Shown here piece by piece: positions 1-6,177 of a stretch of DNA of 8,534 nt. Made by a program: the position numbers and the translations under genes. The stretch's first letter is position 1. Each line of letters begins with the position of its first letter. The stretch lies in NCBI GenBank assembly GCA_945906115.1, contig CAMDQP010000041.1, forward strand, positions 1 through 8,534, read 5' to 3'. The stretch is from Opitutus sp. GAS368. GTDB lineage: Bacteria; Verrucomicrobiota; Verrucomicrobiia; Opitutales; UBA953. Below the pieces are notes generated by a model. That model was not told where the DNA came from. It did no database searches and was given only the letters and a program-made list of their open reading frames with translations.

Positions 1-987
1 GTCCTTGGCCTTGCCGACGAAGCGGCCGGGGGTCTCGCGGACTTCGTTCTTCTTATCCGCGTTGTGGCGGACAGCAAAGATACCGAGGCCGGGGCCGCCG
101 AAGTTGGCGCCGATAGCGAGGTGCTGGCCTTCGCCGACGAGGATGTCAGCGCCGGCACGTCCGTATTGGGCCGGGGCCTTGAGGCCGCCGGTGGCGAGGA
201 GCATCGGGTCGATGACCGCGATGGATTTCACGCCGGCGGCGGCGCAGGCGTCGGTGAGGGCGTCGACATCCTCGAGGAGTCCGAGCGCGTTGACCTGCGG
301 GAAGATGACGGCGGCGAGCTGCTTGCCGAGGCGCGCGGAGGCGGCGGAGATGCCCGCGGCGGTCAGGCGTCCGGTGTCTTCGTCGGCGGCGAGGAATTCG
401 AGCTTCACCGACGTGTCGGCGACGTGCGTGCGGAGGACTTCAAGGTCGCCGGGCAGGAGGTTGCTGGCGACGAGCACCGTGTTCGCTTCGGCATCGCCCA
501 TGCGGACGGCGCAGACGGCGGCTTCGAAGAGGGCGCTGGCACGCTCGTAGAGCGAGGAGTTGACGGCTTCGAAGCCGGTCAGCTGGGCGAGGGTGGACTG
601 GTAGATCCAGTGGGTGATCAGGGTGCCCTGGGAGCGCTCGGGCTGGTAAGGCGTGTAAGAGGTTGTCAGGTTGCGGATCGAGCAGACGTGGCCGACGATC
701 TCGTTGGCCCGGTAGACCTGGAGGCCGTCGCCGAGGAAGGCGGTCTTGACGGAGTTCTTCTTCGAAAGGGACTCCATGCGATCCGCGAGGGCCTGATACT
801 CGAGCTCGTCAGGGAGATCCTGGACGCCGGGGAACTTCACCGCGGCGTCAATGTGAGCATACATTTCCGGGAAATCCTTGGCGCCGATGGCCGCGAACAT
901 CGCTTGGATGTCGGCTTCGGTCGCCGCGACATAATGGCGGGAGAGTTCGCGGGTGATTTTGGACGGGTCGTAGGGCAGCTGGGCCAT
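1..987 (-). CDS. gcvPA: Glycine dehydrogenase (decarboxylating), P-protein N-terminal part, cut by window edge
   Basis: The 329 codons seen encode the N-terminal half of the glycine-cleavage P-protein. This PLP enzyme decarboxylates glycine and passes the aminomethyl group to the lipoyl H-protein in the cytoplasm. Family signatures visible: a YVAATEADIQAMF stretch near residue 18 (the 'Y.P.T..D...ML' start of GcvPA), SYTPYQPERSQGTL, LTGFEAVNSSLYE, GEGQHLAIGANFGGPGLG and ETPGRFVGKAKD at the cut. The PLP-binding lysine lies in the C-terminal half (GcvPB or the second half of a fused GcvP), so it is not expected here. Whether this is a separate subunit 1 or the front of a fused protein of about 950 residues cannot be decided from the window. 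I chose the ATG at 987 because it is followed directly by the family N-terminus; no Shine-Dalgarno site precedes it. No gcvT or gcvH is upstream; the neighbour is divergent nth. Confidence 0.9.
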   Translation of the reverse strand, partial: MAQLPYDPSKITRELSRHYVAATEADIQAMFAAIGAKDFPEMYAHIDAAVKFPGVQDLPDELEYQALADRMESLSKKNSVKTAFLGDGLQVYRANEIVGHVCSIRNLTTSYTPYQPERSQGTLITHWIYQSTLAQLTGFEAVNSSLYERASALFEAAVCAVRMGDAEANTVLVASNLLPGDLEVLRTHVADTSVKLEFLAADEDTGRLTAAGISAASARLGKQLAAVIFPQVNALGLLEDVDALTDACAAAGVKSIAVIDPMLLATGGLKAPAQYGRAGADILVGEGQHLAIGANFGGPGLGIFAVRHNADKKNEVRETPGRFVGKAKD

Positions 988-1165
988 GGATGTATGAAAG
1001 GTTTTGAACGAGGAAATGGGTCTCGCAATCGCCCACCAAGCGAGGGTGGGGGTATTAGAGAATCACGGTTTCGACATAAGGTTTGGCAACCCATTCGGGG
1101 GCTTGTGAATAAGTCGTAGGGCGGTGGTGCGTTGCCAAGGTCGGGCCCATGCCCAAGGTCGCTTC
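988..1165. promoter_or_regulatory. Divergent spacer between the P-protein gene and nth
   Basis: This 178-bp non-coding gap must hold the promoters or leaders of the two divergent genes. I see no convincing -35/-10 pair for either. The clearest structure is a 6-bp inverted repeat, CCCACC at 1032-1037 and GGTGGG at 1045-1050 with a 7-nt loop, which would lie in the leader of the P-protein mRNA. It has no T-run. I looked for the conserved elements of a glycine riboswitch, because such switches often precede gcv genes, and did not find them. An AAGG at 1155-1158 serves nth. Confidence 0.5.
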
Positions 1166-1789
1166 ATGACCAAGCAGGAACGAGCCGATTACGTGGGGAA
1201 GAAGCTCGCGAATCTCTACCCGGCGACGCCGATTCCGCTGGACCATACGGATGCCTACACGCTGCTGGTTGCGGTGGTACTTTCGGCCCAATGTACGGAC
1301 AAGAAGGTCAACGAAATCACCCCGGCGCTCTTCGCCGAGGCGGGTACGCCGGCCAAGATGGCGGCCATGACCGAAGCAAGGGTCCTCACGCTCATCCGCC
1401 AGCTCGGGCTCGCCCCGCAGAAATCCAAGGCCCTTGTCGGCCTCGGCAAGATGCTCATGGCCAAGCATGCGGGGCAGGTGCCGCGGACCTTTGAGGAACT
1501 CGAGGAGCTTCCCGGCGTCGGACACAAGACCGCCTCGGTCGTCATGGCCCAAGCTTTCGGCGTGCCGGCTTTCCCGGTGGATACCCATATCCATCGCCTG
1601 GCCAAGCGTTGGAAGCTCAGCCCAGGCAAGTCGGTCGAGCAGGTTGAGAGGGATCTCAAGCGGCTCTTCCCGGAGGACAGTTGGAACAAACTTCACCTTC
1701 GCATCATCTTCTACGGCCGTGAACACTGCACCGCCCGCGGGTGCGACGGCAAGACGTGTGGGATATGCGCCGCGCTACGCGCGGGGTAG
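1166..1789 (+). CDS. nth: Endonuclease III, DNA glycosylase/AP lyase, with atypical Fe-S cysteine spacing
   Basis: Endonuclease III removes oxidised pyrimidines from DNA and cleaves the abasic site in base-excision repair. The 207-residue protein has the usual family length. Visible landmarks: LLVAVVLSAQCTD near residue 33, the helix-hairpin-helix LPGVGHKTASVV (115-126) with catalytic Lys121, and FPVDTHIHR with catalytic Asp139. The C-terminus has four cysteines at 188, 193, 198 and 201, spaced C-x4-C-x4-C-x2-C, whereas E. coli Nth uses C-x6-C-x2-C-x5-C; the protein ends six residues after the last cysteine. I chose ATG 1166 over an in-frame GTG at 1124 because AAGG lies 7 nt upstream and the family N-terminus begins here. 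It stands alone on the + strand, divergent from the P-protein gene and convergent, 23 bp away, with the thioesterase gene. Confidence 0.95.
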   Translation: MTKQERADYVGKKLANLYPATPIPLDHTDAYTLLVAVVLSAQCTDKKVNEITPALFAEAGTPAKMAAMTEARVLTLIRQLGLAPQKSKALVGLGKMLMAKHAGQVPRTFEELEELPGVGHKTASVVMAQAFGVPAFPVDTHIHRLAKRWKLSPGKSVEQVERDLKRLFPEDSWNKLHLRIIFYGREHCTARGCDGKTCGICAALRAG

Positions 1790-1812
1790 AGGGCAGAATC
1801 GATGCTGCACTC

Positions 1813-2256
1813 TTACGCTCTGATTAGGGCTTCATGCTTCGCGCGGAACTCATCGCTCCAGGCGGAGGGCTGATGCGAGATGCCATCCATGCGACAAATA
1901 GTGCGGGAGGCCTTGGCGTAAAGGATGGCGTGATCTGGGCTTCGGAACTCGACATCTACGGTTAGACCGGCCGCGCGGACTTTGCGGACGCTGAGAACCA
2001 GTTTCACGTCGCACTCAGGGCGGATGGCGACGAGGTAGTGCAGGTCGATGTCGCGGACCACCACGTAGACATCGGGCGCCACGGCGGGATCGATGGTATC
2101 TTTGCCCATTAAGTCGATGAACATGACCTTCTGCGCACGTTCCATCATGAGCACGTAGTGCGAGTGATGGAGGATCCCAAGCCCGTCGGTCTGGTCGAAC
2201 CAGGTCCGGATGGTCACGTGGAAAGTCTTATCAGGCTGGAGTCCGTCGGCGGGCAT
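1813..2256 (-). CDS. Hotdog-fold acyl-CoA thioesterase (YbgC/4HBT-like), last gene of the oleCD unit
   Basis: This 147-residue protein is a single hotdog domain of the 4-hydroxybenzoyl-CoA thioesterase/YbgC type, which hydrolyses acyl-CoA or acyl-ACP thioesters. The active-site stretch DQTDGLGILHHSHY (21-34) aligns with the YbgC pattern 'EDTDAGGVVYHARY', keeping the catalytic Asp (D24) and the His (H31). The second-strand pattern YVVVRDIDLHYLVAIRPECDV (64-84) also fits the family. An in-frame TTG at 2292 would add 12 proline-rich residues; I prefer ATG 2256, as YbgC proteins start about 20 residues before the active-site Asp. Neither start has a Shine-Dalgarno site; the stretch before the ATG is pyrimidine-rich. 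The gene begins 45 bp after oleD on the same strand and is probably co-transcribed. Its substrate is unknown. A role in releasing intermediates or products of the Ole pathway is inference from position. Confidence 0.85.
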   Translation of the reverse strand: MPADGLQPDKTFHVTIRTWFDQTDGLGILHHSHYVLMMERAQKVMFIDLMGKDTIDPAVAPDVYVVVRDIDLHYLVAIRPECDVKLVLSVRKVRAAGLTVDVEFRSPDHAILYAKASRTICRMDGISHQPSAWSDEFRAKHEALIRA

Positions 2257-2301
2257 GGGGAAGAGGGATGGGGTTAATGGGGGCCGGGGCAAGCGTGCGC
2301 G

Positions 2302-3297
2302 CTACTTCGTCCGCAGCGTCGCTGCGAGGCGGTCCAGCTCGGCCCAGGTCTCGATGGCGGGCTTGAGGCCGAGGTCGCGGCGGGCGGCGGAGACGTCGAA
2401 CCAATGGTCCTTGGCGAGTTCGACGGCGACGAAACGGGTCATGGGCGGCTCGCCTTTGAGACGGAAGAGCGTCCAGACGCCTTCGAGCAGGGCGCCGAGT
2501 ACGTAAGCCGAGCGCTGGTTAATGCGGCGGGTGATGGGCTTTTCCCCGGCGCCGACGAGCAGGCGGTTGATGAACGCCCAGAGCTTCACCGGTTCGCCTT
2601 GCGAGAGGAAGTAAGCCTTACCATTGGCGCGGCCGGCGAGGAGCGCATCGAGCGCCCCGAGGTGCGCCTCGGCAGCGGTGTCGACATGGGTGACGTCGAC
2701 CTGGTTCTCGCCATCGCCGACGATGCGGAGCTTGCCGGCACGGGCCCGGGCGAGGACGCGCGGGAAGAGATGGTTGTCTCCGGGACCCCAAATTAGGTGC
2801 GGACGCAGCGCGCAGACCTTCAGGTTTTCCGACGCGGCCTTGAGGGCGACTTCTTCGGCGATGGCCTTGGTTTCGGCGTAAGCGCAGAGCCAGTTGTCGC
2901 CGTAGGGTAGCGATTCGTCGGCGCCGCGGAACGCTTCGCCGTTGAACACGACGCTCGGGGTGCTCGTGTGCACCAGGGCGCTTACGCCGTGAGCCAAGCA
3001 CGCACCGACGACGTTCGAGGTGCCGGCGATGTTGATGCGGACGTATTCTTCCCAAGGGCCCCAGACGCCGGCTTTCGCCGCCACATGGAAGACGTAGTCG
3101 CAGCCTTTCACGGCGTCGTCGACCGTGGTGCGGTCGGCGATGTCGCCGCGGATGAAATCTACCTTGGCGGCGAGTTCGCCGGTCATCGGCGTGCGGCCGA
3201 GCACGCGGACGCGGTAGCCGCGGGCGAGGCAGCGGCGGACGACGGCCTGGCCGAGGAAGCCGGCGCCGCCGGTGACGAGGACGAGAGGGGAATTCAT
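2302..3297 (-). CDS. oleD: OleD, NADP-dependent 2-alkyl-3-ketoacid reductase (short-chain dehydrogenase family)
   Basis: OleD reduces the 2-alkyl-3-keto acid made by OleA to the 2-alkyl-3-hydroxy acid that OleC activates, in long-chain olefin biosynthesis. The 331-residue protein is an extended SDR (3-beta-HSD/epimerase type): Rossmann motif TGGAGFLG (9-16), FHVAAKAGVWG (70-80), HTSTPSVV (110-117) supplying the catalytic Ser/Thr, and YAETK (140-144) with catalytic Tyr140 and Lys144. ALRPHLIWGPGDN (163-175) and RLKGEPPMTRF (279-289) closely match, as I recall it, the Xanthomonas/Stenotrophomonas OleD pattern and separate it from generic epimerases. I start it at ATG 3297 rather than the in-frame ATG 3318, because 3297 makes a 4-nt ATGA overlap with the oleC stop and brings the Rossmann motif to the usual distance from the N-terminus. 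Translational coupling to oleC is likely. No Shine-Dalgarno site is evident. Confidence 0.93.
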   Translation of the reverse strand: MNSPLVLVTGGAGFLGQAVVRRCLARGYRVRVLGRTPMTGELAAKVDFIRGDIADRTTVDDAVKGCDYVFHVAAKAGVWGPWEEYVRINIAGTSNVVGACLAHGVSALVHTSTPSVVFNGEAFRGADESLPYGDNWLCAYAETKAIAEEVALKAASENLKVCALRPHLIWGPGDNHLFPRVLARARAGKLRIVGDGENQVDVTHVDTAAEAHLGALDALLAGRANGKAYFLSQGEPVKLWAFINRLLVGAGEKPITRRINQRSAYVLGALLEGVWTLFRLKGEPPMTRFVAVELAKDHWFDVSAARRDLGLKPAIETWAELDRLAATLRTK

Positions 3298-4940
3298 CGG
3301 GCGAGGCGTCTGGTCCATTCTTTGGCGAGTTGGAGGCGATGAATCTTGGCGTTATGGCGGACGTCGACGGGTAGGGCGCGTTGGAAGACGATGTGTTGCA
3401 CGCGATCGGCCTGCGGATTGATGCGGGCGAGTTCGCGGAGTTCCGCGATGAAGCGCGTGCGATCGGCTTCGGTCTCCGGGAAGGAACCGACGCGAGGTTC
3501 GACCACCAGGGCAGGCATCTGATATGGGGCGGCGCCGAGGCCGATGAGTGCGCAGCGAAAGACCTGCGGGTGTTGGCGGAAGGCGGGCTCGAGCGATTCC
3601 GTCGGCAGGTCGCCGTCGGCGGCACGGACTTTTTCCACACGGCGTCCAAGGAAGAAGAGACGGCCAGATGCGTCGACCGAGCCGAGATCACCCATGCGGT
3701 GCCAGACGCGGCCTCCGTCGGCGATCTTTGCGAGCCGGGTGGCTTCGGGTAGTTCGTCGTATTCACGGGTCACGCTCGGACCCGTCGCGATAATCTCACC
3801 GATTTCACCGACGACGCACGAGACGGCTTCGCTGAGCGACGCGATTGGGCCGTCGGTTTCTCTGATCACGCGGATCTCGACGCCGCTGACGGGCCGGCCG
3901 ACGCACGTGCCTTGGCCGCGGAGGGTGCGTTGGCGGCCTTCGCCGAGTAGTTCGTCGGCGGTGATCGTCGTGACCGGCAGGCACTCCGTCGCGCCATACG
4001 GCGTGTGAGTCACGCAGCTTGGCGCGACGACGCGGAGCTTGGCGAGCAGTTCGCCGGAGACCGGAGCACCAGCGATCAGCAGGCGGCGGAGGTCGGGCAA
4101 TTTGAGGCCACGGGCTTCGCAATGGTCAGCGATTTTACCCCAGATGGCGGGTGAGCCAAAAGAGCTGGTGACTTTCTCCGCGATGAGAGCGGCCACCAGT
4201 GGGGCGGGGTTGGCGGCGAGCGGGCGGGATGGGTCGAGAAGCGGCGTGACGGTGGTCGTGCCCAGGGCCGGATTGAAGAGCGCGAAGAGCGGCAGCATCG
4301 CCATATCGGTCTCGCCCGGGCTGATCGCGTAAGTCGTACGAACCAGTTCGATCTGCGCGTCGAACATCCCGTGCGTGTAGCAGACACCCTTCGGTGGGCC
4401 GGTCGAGCCAGACGTGAAGAGGATGGCGGCGAGCGTGTCGGGGGAGACTTCGGCTAGCGGGCGTGTTGACTGGGGTCTCGCCGCCAGTGCATGGCGCCAG
4501 GCCGAGTTTCCCACCGTCACGCGATGGCGAAGTGAACGGAAGGCCGCAAAGGGCAGACGGCTGAGGAGCGTGGCCGCGCGGACGCCGACGAGGGCCGACG
4601 GGCGAGAGCGGCGGACGCAGTCTAGGAAGGCAGACCAGCCCATGCCGGGATCGATGGCGATGGGGATGGCTCCCAGCTTAAGGAGGCCGAACATCCCGAC
4701 GATAAGGTCGTGCCCGGGGCGGACGGCCAACAGGACGCGACCGCCTTGGGTGATGCCGGACCGGCTGAAGTGTTCGGCGGCTCCGTTGCTCTCTTGGTCG
4801 AGTTGCCGAAAGCTGCGGACCACGTGGAGGACCTCGCCGTTGGCGCTGAACGCAGTCGGCGACTTGGTCGCCAGGCCGTCCGGTCGGTCGGTAGCCGCGA
4901 TTCGAAGATGGCGGGCGACATTGCTTCCGGGGTCGTTCAT
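3294..4940 (-). CDS. oleC: OleC, AMP-dependent beta-lactone synthetase (ANL ligase superfamily)
   Basis: OleC uses ATP to close a 2-alkyl-3-hydroxy acid into a beta-lactone, which OleB then decarboxylates to a cis-olefin. The 548-residue protein has all ANL landmarks: P-loop FTSGSTGPPKG (175-185), PYGATE (314-319), HRMGDLG (414-420) and the C-terminal-domain lysine in RHNAKI (K532). Features beyond generic acyl-CoA ligases match the OleC subgroup: SNVARHL at residues 6-12, IDPGMG (97-102), PLFALFNPALG (217-227), TPYGATECLPV and GTCVGRPV (344-351). The ATG at 4940 keeps the whole family N-terminus, so I trust it, though the only upstream purine motif, AGG, is 2 nt from the ATG. It is the first gene of a unit with oleD and the thioesterase. 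Its start is 13 nt from the hairpin terminator of the lipoprotein gene. OleA and OleB are not adjacent. Confidence 0.95.
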   Translation of the reverse strand: MNDPGSNVARHLRIAATDRPDGLATKSPTAFSANGEVLHVVRSFRQLDQESNGAAEHFSRSGITQGGRVLLAVRPGHDLIVGMFGLLKLGAIPIAIDPGMGWSAFLDCVRRSRPSALVGVRAATLLSRLPFAAFRSLRHRVTVGNSAWRHALAARPQSTRPLAEVSPDTLAAILFTSGSTGPPKGVCYTHGMFDAQIELVRTTYAISPGETDMAMLPLFALFNPALGTTTVTPLLDPSRPLAANPAPLVAALIAEKVTSSFGSPAIWGKIADHCEARGLKLPDLRRLLIAGAPVSGELLAKLRVVAPSCVTHTPYGATECLPVTTITADELLGEGRQRTLRGQGTCVGRPVSGVEIRVIRETDGPIASLSEAVSCVVGEIGEIIATGPSVTREYDELPEATRLAKIADGGRVWHRMGDLGSVDASGRLFFLGRRVEKVRAADGDLPTESLEPAFRQHPQVFRCALIGLGAAPYQMPALVVEPRVGSFPETEADRTRFIAELRELARINPQADRVQHIVFQRALPVDVRHNAKIHRLQLAKEWTRRLAR

Positions 4941-4946
4941 GGCCTG

Positions 4947-4977
4947 TAAATGAAGAAGCCCCGAATCCGGGGCTTCT
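4947..4977 (-). terminator. Hairpin terminator of the lipoprotein gene, abutting oleC
   Basis: A perfect 10-bp stem (arms 4954-4963 and 4968-4977) closes a 4-nt loop. Read on the minus strand, the hairpin is followed by TCATTTA, a short and interrupted U-tract. It begins 19 bp after the lipoprotein stop codon and fits intrinsic termination of that gene. The weak U-tract means some read-through is plausible. The base of the stem is only 13 nt before the oleC ATG, so any read-through transcript would carry the hairpin within the oleC ribosome-binding region. Confidence 0.8.
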
Positions 4978-4996
4978 GCAAGGGCTACTTGTCGGT

Positions 4997-5260
4997 TTAG
5001 TAGTCGGTCAGAGTGACGGCGCCCCAGAGCAGGGTGACGCGGTCGCCCGAGGTGATGCGACGTCCGGAGAACTCGCGCATATTGACCCCGATGGTGGTCT
5101 GATCGTTCGGGGCGAAGGAGCCGGACTCGACCGTGACGATGCCAAGGAAGTTATGAGAGGGCTCCATGGAGACGTTACGTCCATGGTTAGGGGTGTCGTA
5201 AGTGGTGCAACCGACGAGGGCGGCGGAAGCGATTAAGGTAGCAAGAGCAAGCTGCTTCAT
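4997..5260 (-). CDS. Small putative lipoprotein, function unknown
   Basis: This 87-residue protein starts with a lipoprotein signal peptide: charged MKQ, a hydrophobic stretch LALATLIASAALV, and lipobox LVGC with the lipidated Cys18. The mature part is about 70 residues, without other cysteines, and looks beta-rich: NFLGIVTVESGSF, TTIGVNMREF, GDRVTLLWGAVTL. I do not recognise the family and assign no function. No Asp follows the Cys (next residues are TTY), so by the usual E. coli '+2' rule it would go to the outer membrane. It is a single-gene unit: 55 bp separate it from the upstream prepilin peptidase gene, a candidate promoter lies in that gap, and a hairpin terminator follows. No Shine-Dalgarno site precedes the ATG; the leader is C-rich. 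The compact unit and clear signal peptide argue that it is a real gene. Confidence 0.85.
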   Translation of the reverse strand: MKQLALATLIASAALVGCTTYDTPNHGRNVSMEPSHNFLGIVTVESGSFAPNDQTTIGVNMREFSGRRITSGDRVTLLWGAVTLTDY

Positions 5261-5275
5261 AGTGGGGTGAGTTCG

Positions 5276-5304
5276 ATGATTGGACGGGGAAAGGGGGCTG
5301 ACAA
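5276..5304 (-). promoter_or_regulatory. Candidate sigma-70-type promoter for the lipoprotein gene
   Basis: On the minus strand TTGTCA (5304-5299, five of six matches to TTGACA) is followed after 17 nt by AATCAT (5281-5276, four of six matches to TATAAT). The spacing is ideal, and it lies in the short gap before the lipoprotein gene. The predicted transcription start would leave a leader of only about 8 nt, which is unusually short, though it agrees with the lack of a Shine-Dalgarno site. The evidence is weak. Confidence 0.3.
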
Positions 5305-5315
5305 GTCAGAATGAT

Positions 5316-6173
5316 TCACGAAGCGGTCCAGTCGCGCCAGAGGGTGACCAGTTCGGGGCCTCGGAAGAACCAGACTGCCCCGGCGATGGCCATGCTGGGC
5401 ACGAAGGGCACCACTCCGGCATACTCTTCCCCCTTTATTTTGGCCTGAATCAGGCCGGGGAGGGCTGTGATGACCCCGATGACCGACCCCCCGAAAAGAC
5501 AAAAAACCGCACCCTGCCAGCCACAGTAGGCACCGACCCCGGCGCAAAGGATGATGTCGGCTTCGCCCATGGCTTCGCGTCCGGCCATGACGCTACCAAT
5601 GGTTCGAATCCACCAGACCAACGCCGTGCCGACGGCGGCGCCGAGCAGGGCATCGATCAACGCCCGGAAGCGATTTACGGCTTCGATTGAATGCAGGGTC
5701 TCGCCGTGAATCGAAGGGGCCAGCATCGCGAGGATGATGCCCGTGCCGACCAGCGCGAAGTTCGGGGCGTCGGGGACCATCATGTCGTCCAGGTCGCAGC
5801 CGGCGAGGAGTACGAGGAGTGGAAGGTAGACGCAGGCCACCGCGGCTTTCGCCGGAGGGAGGAACGTCCAGGCGGCGATGAAAAGGAGGGCGGTGGTGAG
5901 TTCGACGAGCGGGTAGCGGACGGAGATGCGAGCGCCACAGCACTGCGCGCGGCCGCGCAGGAACAGCCAGCCAAAGAGAGGGATGTTATACCAGAAGGGA
6001 ATCGGCTGGCCGCAGGCGCAGTGCGATCCCGGGGTGACGATGGATTCTCCCTTGGGCAGGCGATGGATACAGACGTTGAGGAAGCTGCCGACGCAGGCTC
6101 CGAGGGCGCCGGCGGTCAGGGCGGCCAGCCCTGGGTGGAGCTTAGCGAAGTTCTGCAGGTCGACGAGCGTCAT
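5316..6173 (-). CDS. pilD: A24 prepilin peptidase/N-methyltransferase (PilD/GspO family)
   Basis: This inner-membrane aspartic protease cleaves the leader of type IV prepilins or type II secretion pseudopilins and methylates the new N-terminus. The 285 residues, with multiple hydrophobic segments, match the usual length. Visible: a first segment running into GSFLNVCIHRLPKGES (29-44), NIPLFGWLFLRGRA (63-76), RYPLVELTT (86-94), catalytic AGCDLDDMMVPD with D127, and the second site GEAD with D206, where most members read GxGD. The cytoplasmic zinc motif is altered: HCAC (51-54) and AQCC (76-79) instead of two CxxC pairs. The in-frame upstream extension to 6317 only reads through aroE in another frame; ATG 6173 is the family start and lies 4 nt after the aroE stop, so it is probably translationally coupled. 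It is the last gene of the sirB1-like/aroE/pilD unit. Confidence 0.92.
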   Translation of the reverse strand: MTLVDLQNFAKLHPGLAALTAGALGACVGSFLNVCIHRLPKGESIVTPGSHCACGQPIPFWYNIPLFGWLFLRGRAQCCGARISVRYPLVELTTALLFIAAWTFLPPAKAAVACVYLPLLVLLAGCDLDDMMVPDAPNFALVGTGIILAMLAPSIHGETLHSIEAVNRFRALIDALLGAAVGTALVWWIRTIGSVMAGREAMGEADIILCAGVGAYCGWQGAVFCLFGGSVIGVITALPGLIQAKIKGEEYAGVVPFVPSMAIAGAVWFFRGPELVTLWRDWTAS

Positions 6174-6177
6174 GGGT

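Noticed and set aside
988..1060. Possible glycine riboswitch before the glycine dehydrogenase gene
   Set aside because: The conserved core segments of the glycine aptamer are not visible, and the leader is too short for the usual tandem form; only a 6-bp hairpin is present.
64..1119. A 351-codon open frame on the + strand across the P-protein gene
   Set aside because: It is antisense to a gene with clear family motifs, has a Gly/Ala/Glu/Arg-rich composition typical of GC-rich shadow frames, and shows no recognisable domain.
1770..1784. Perfect 6-bp palindrome CCGCGC/GCGCGG with a 3-nt loop at the end of nth, considered as a terminator
   Set aside because: It lies inside the last codons of nth and no T-run follows, so it does not meet the pattern of an intrinsic terminator. 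The 4-bp repeat at 1793-1808 in the convergent gap is too short to count.
2618..3766. A 382-codon minus-strand frame overlapping the end of oleC and the start of oleD
   Set aside because: It is very rich in Arg and Pro, in a different frame from both real genes, and contains no domain; it is a shadow frame.
3294..4940. Reading the ligase as a generic long-chain acyl-CoA synthetase or NRPS adenylation domain
   Set aside because: Subgroup motifs (PLFALFNPALG, PYGATECLPV, GTCVGRPV, DVRHNAKI) and the adjacent OleD match OleC much better, and no carrier or condensation domain follows.
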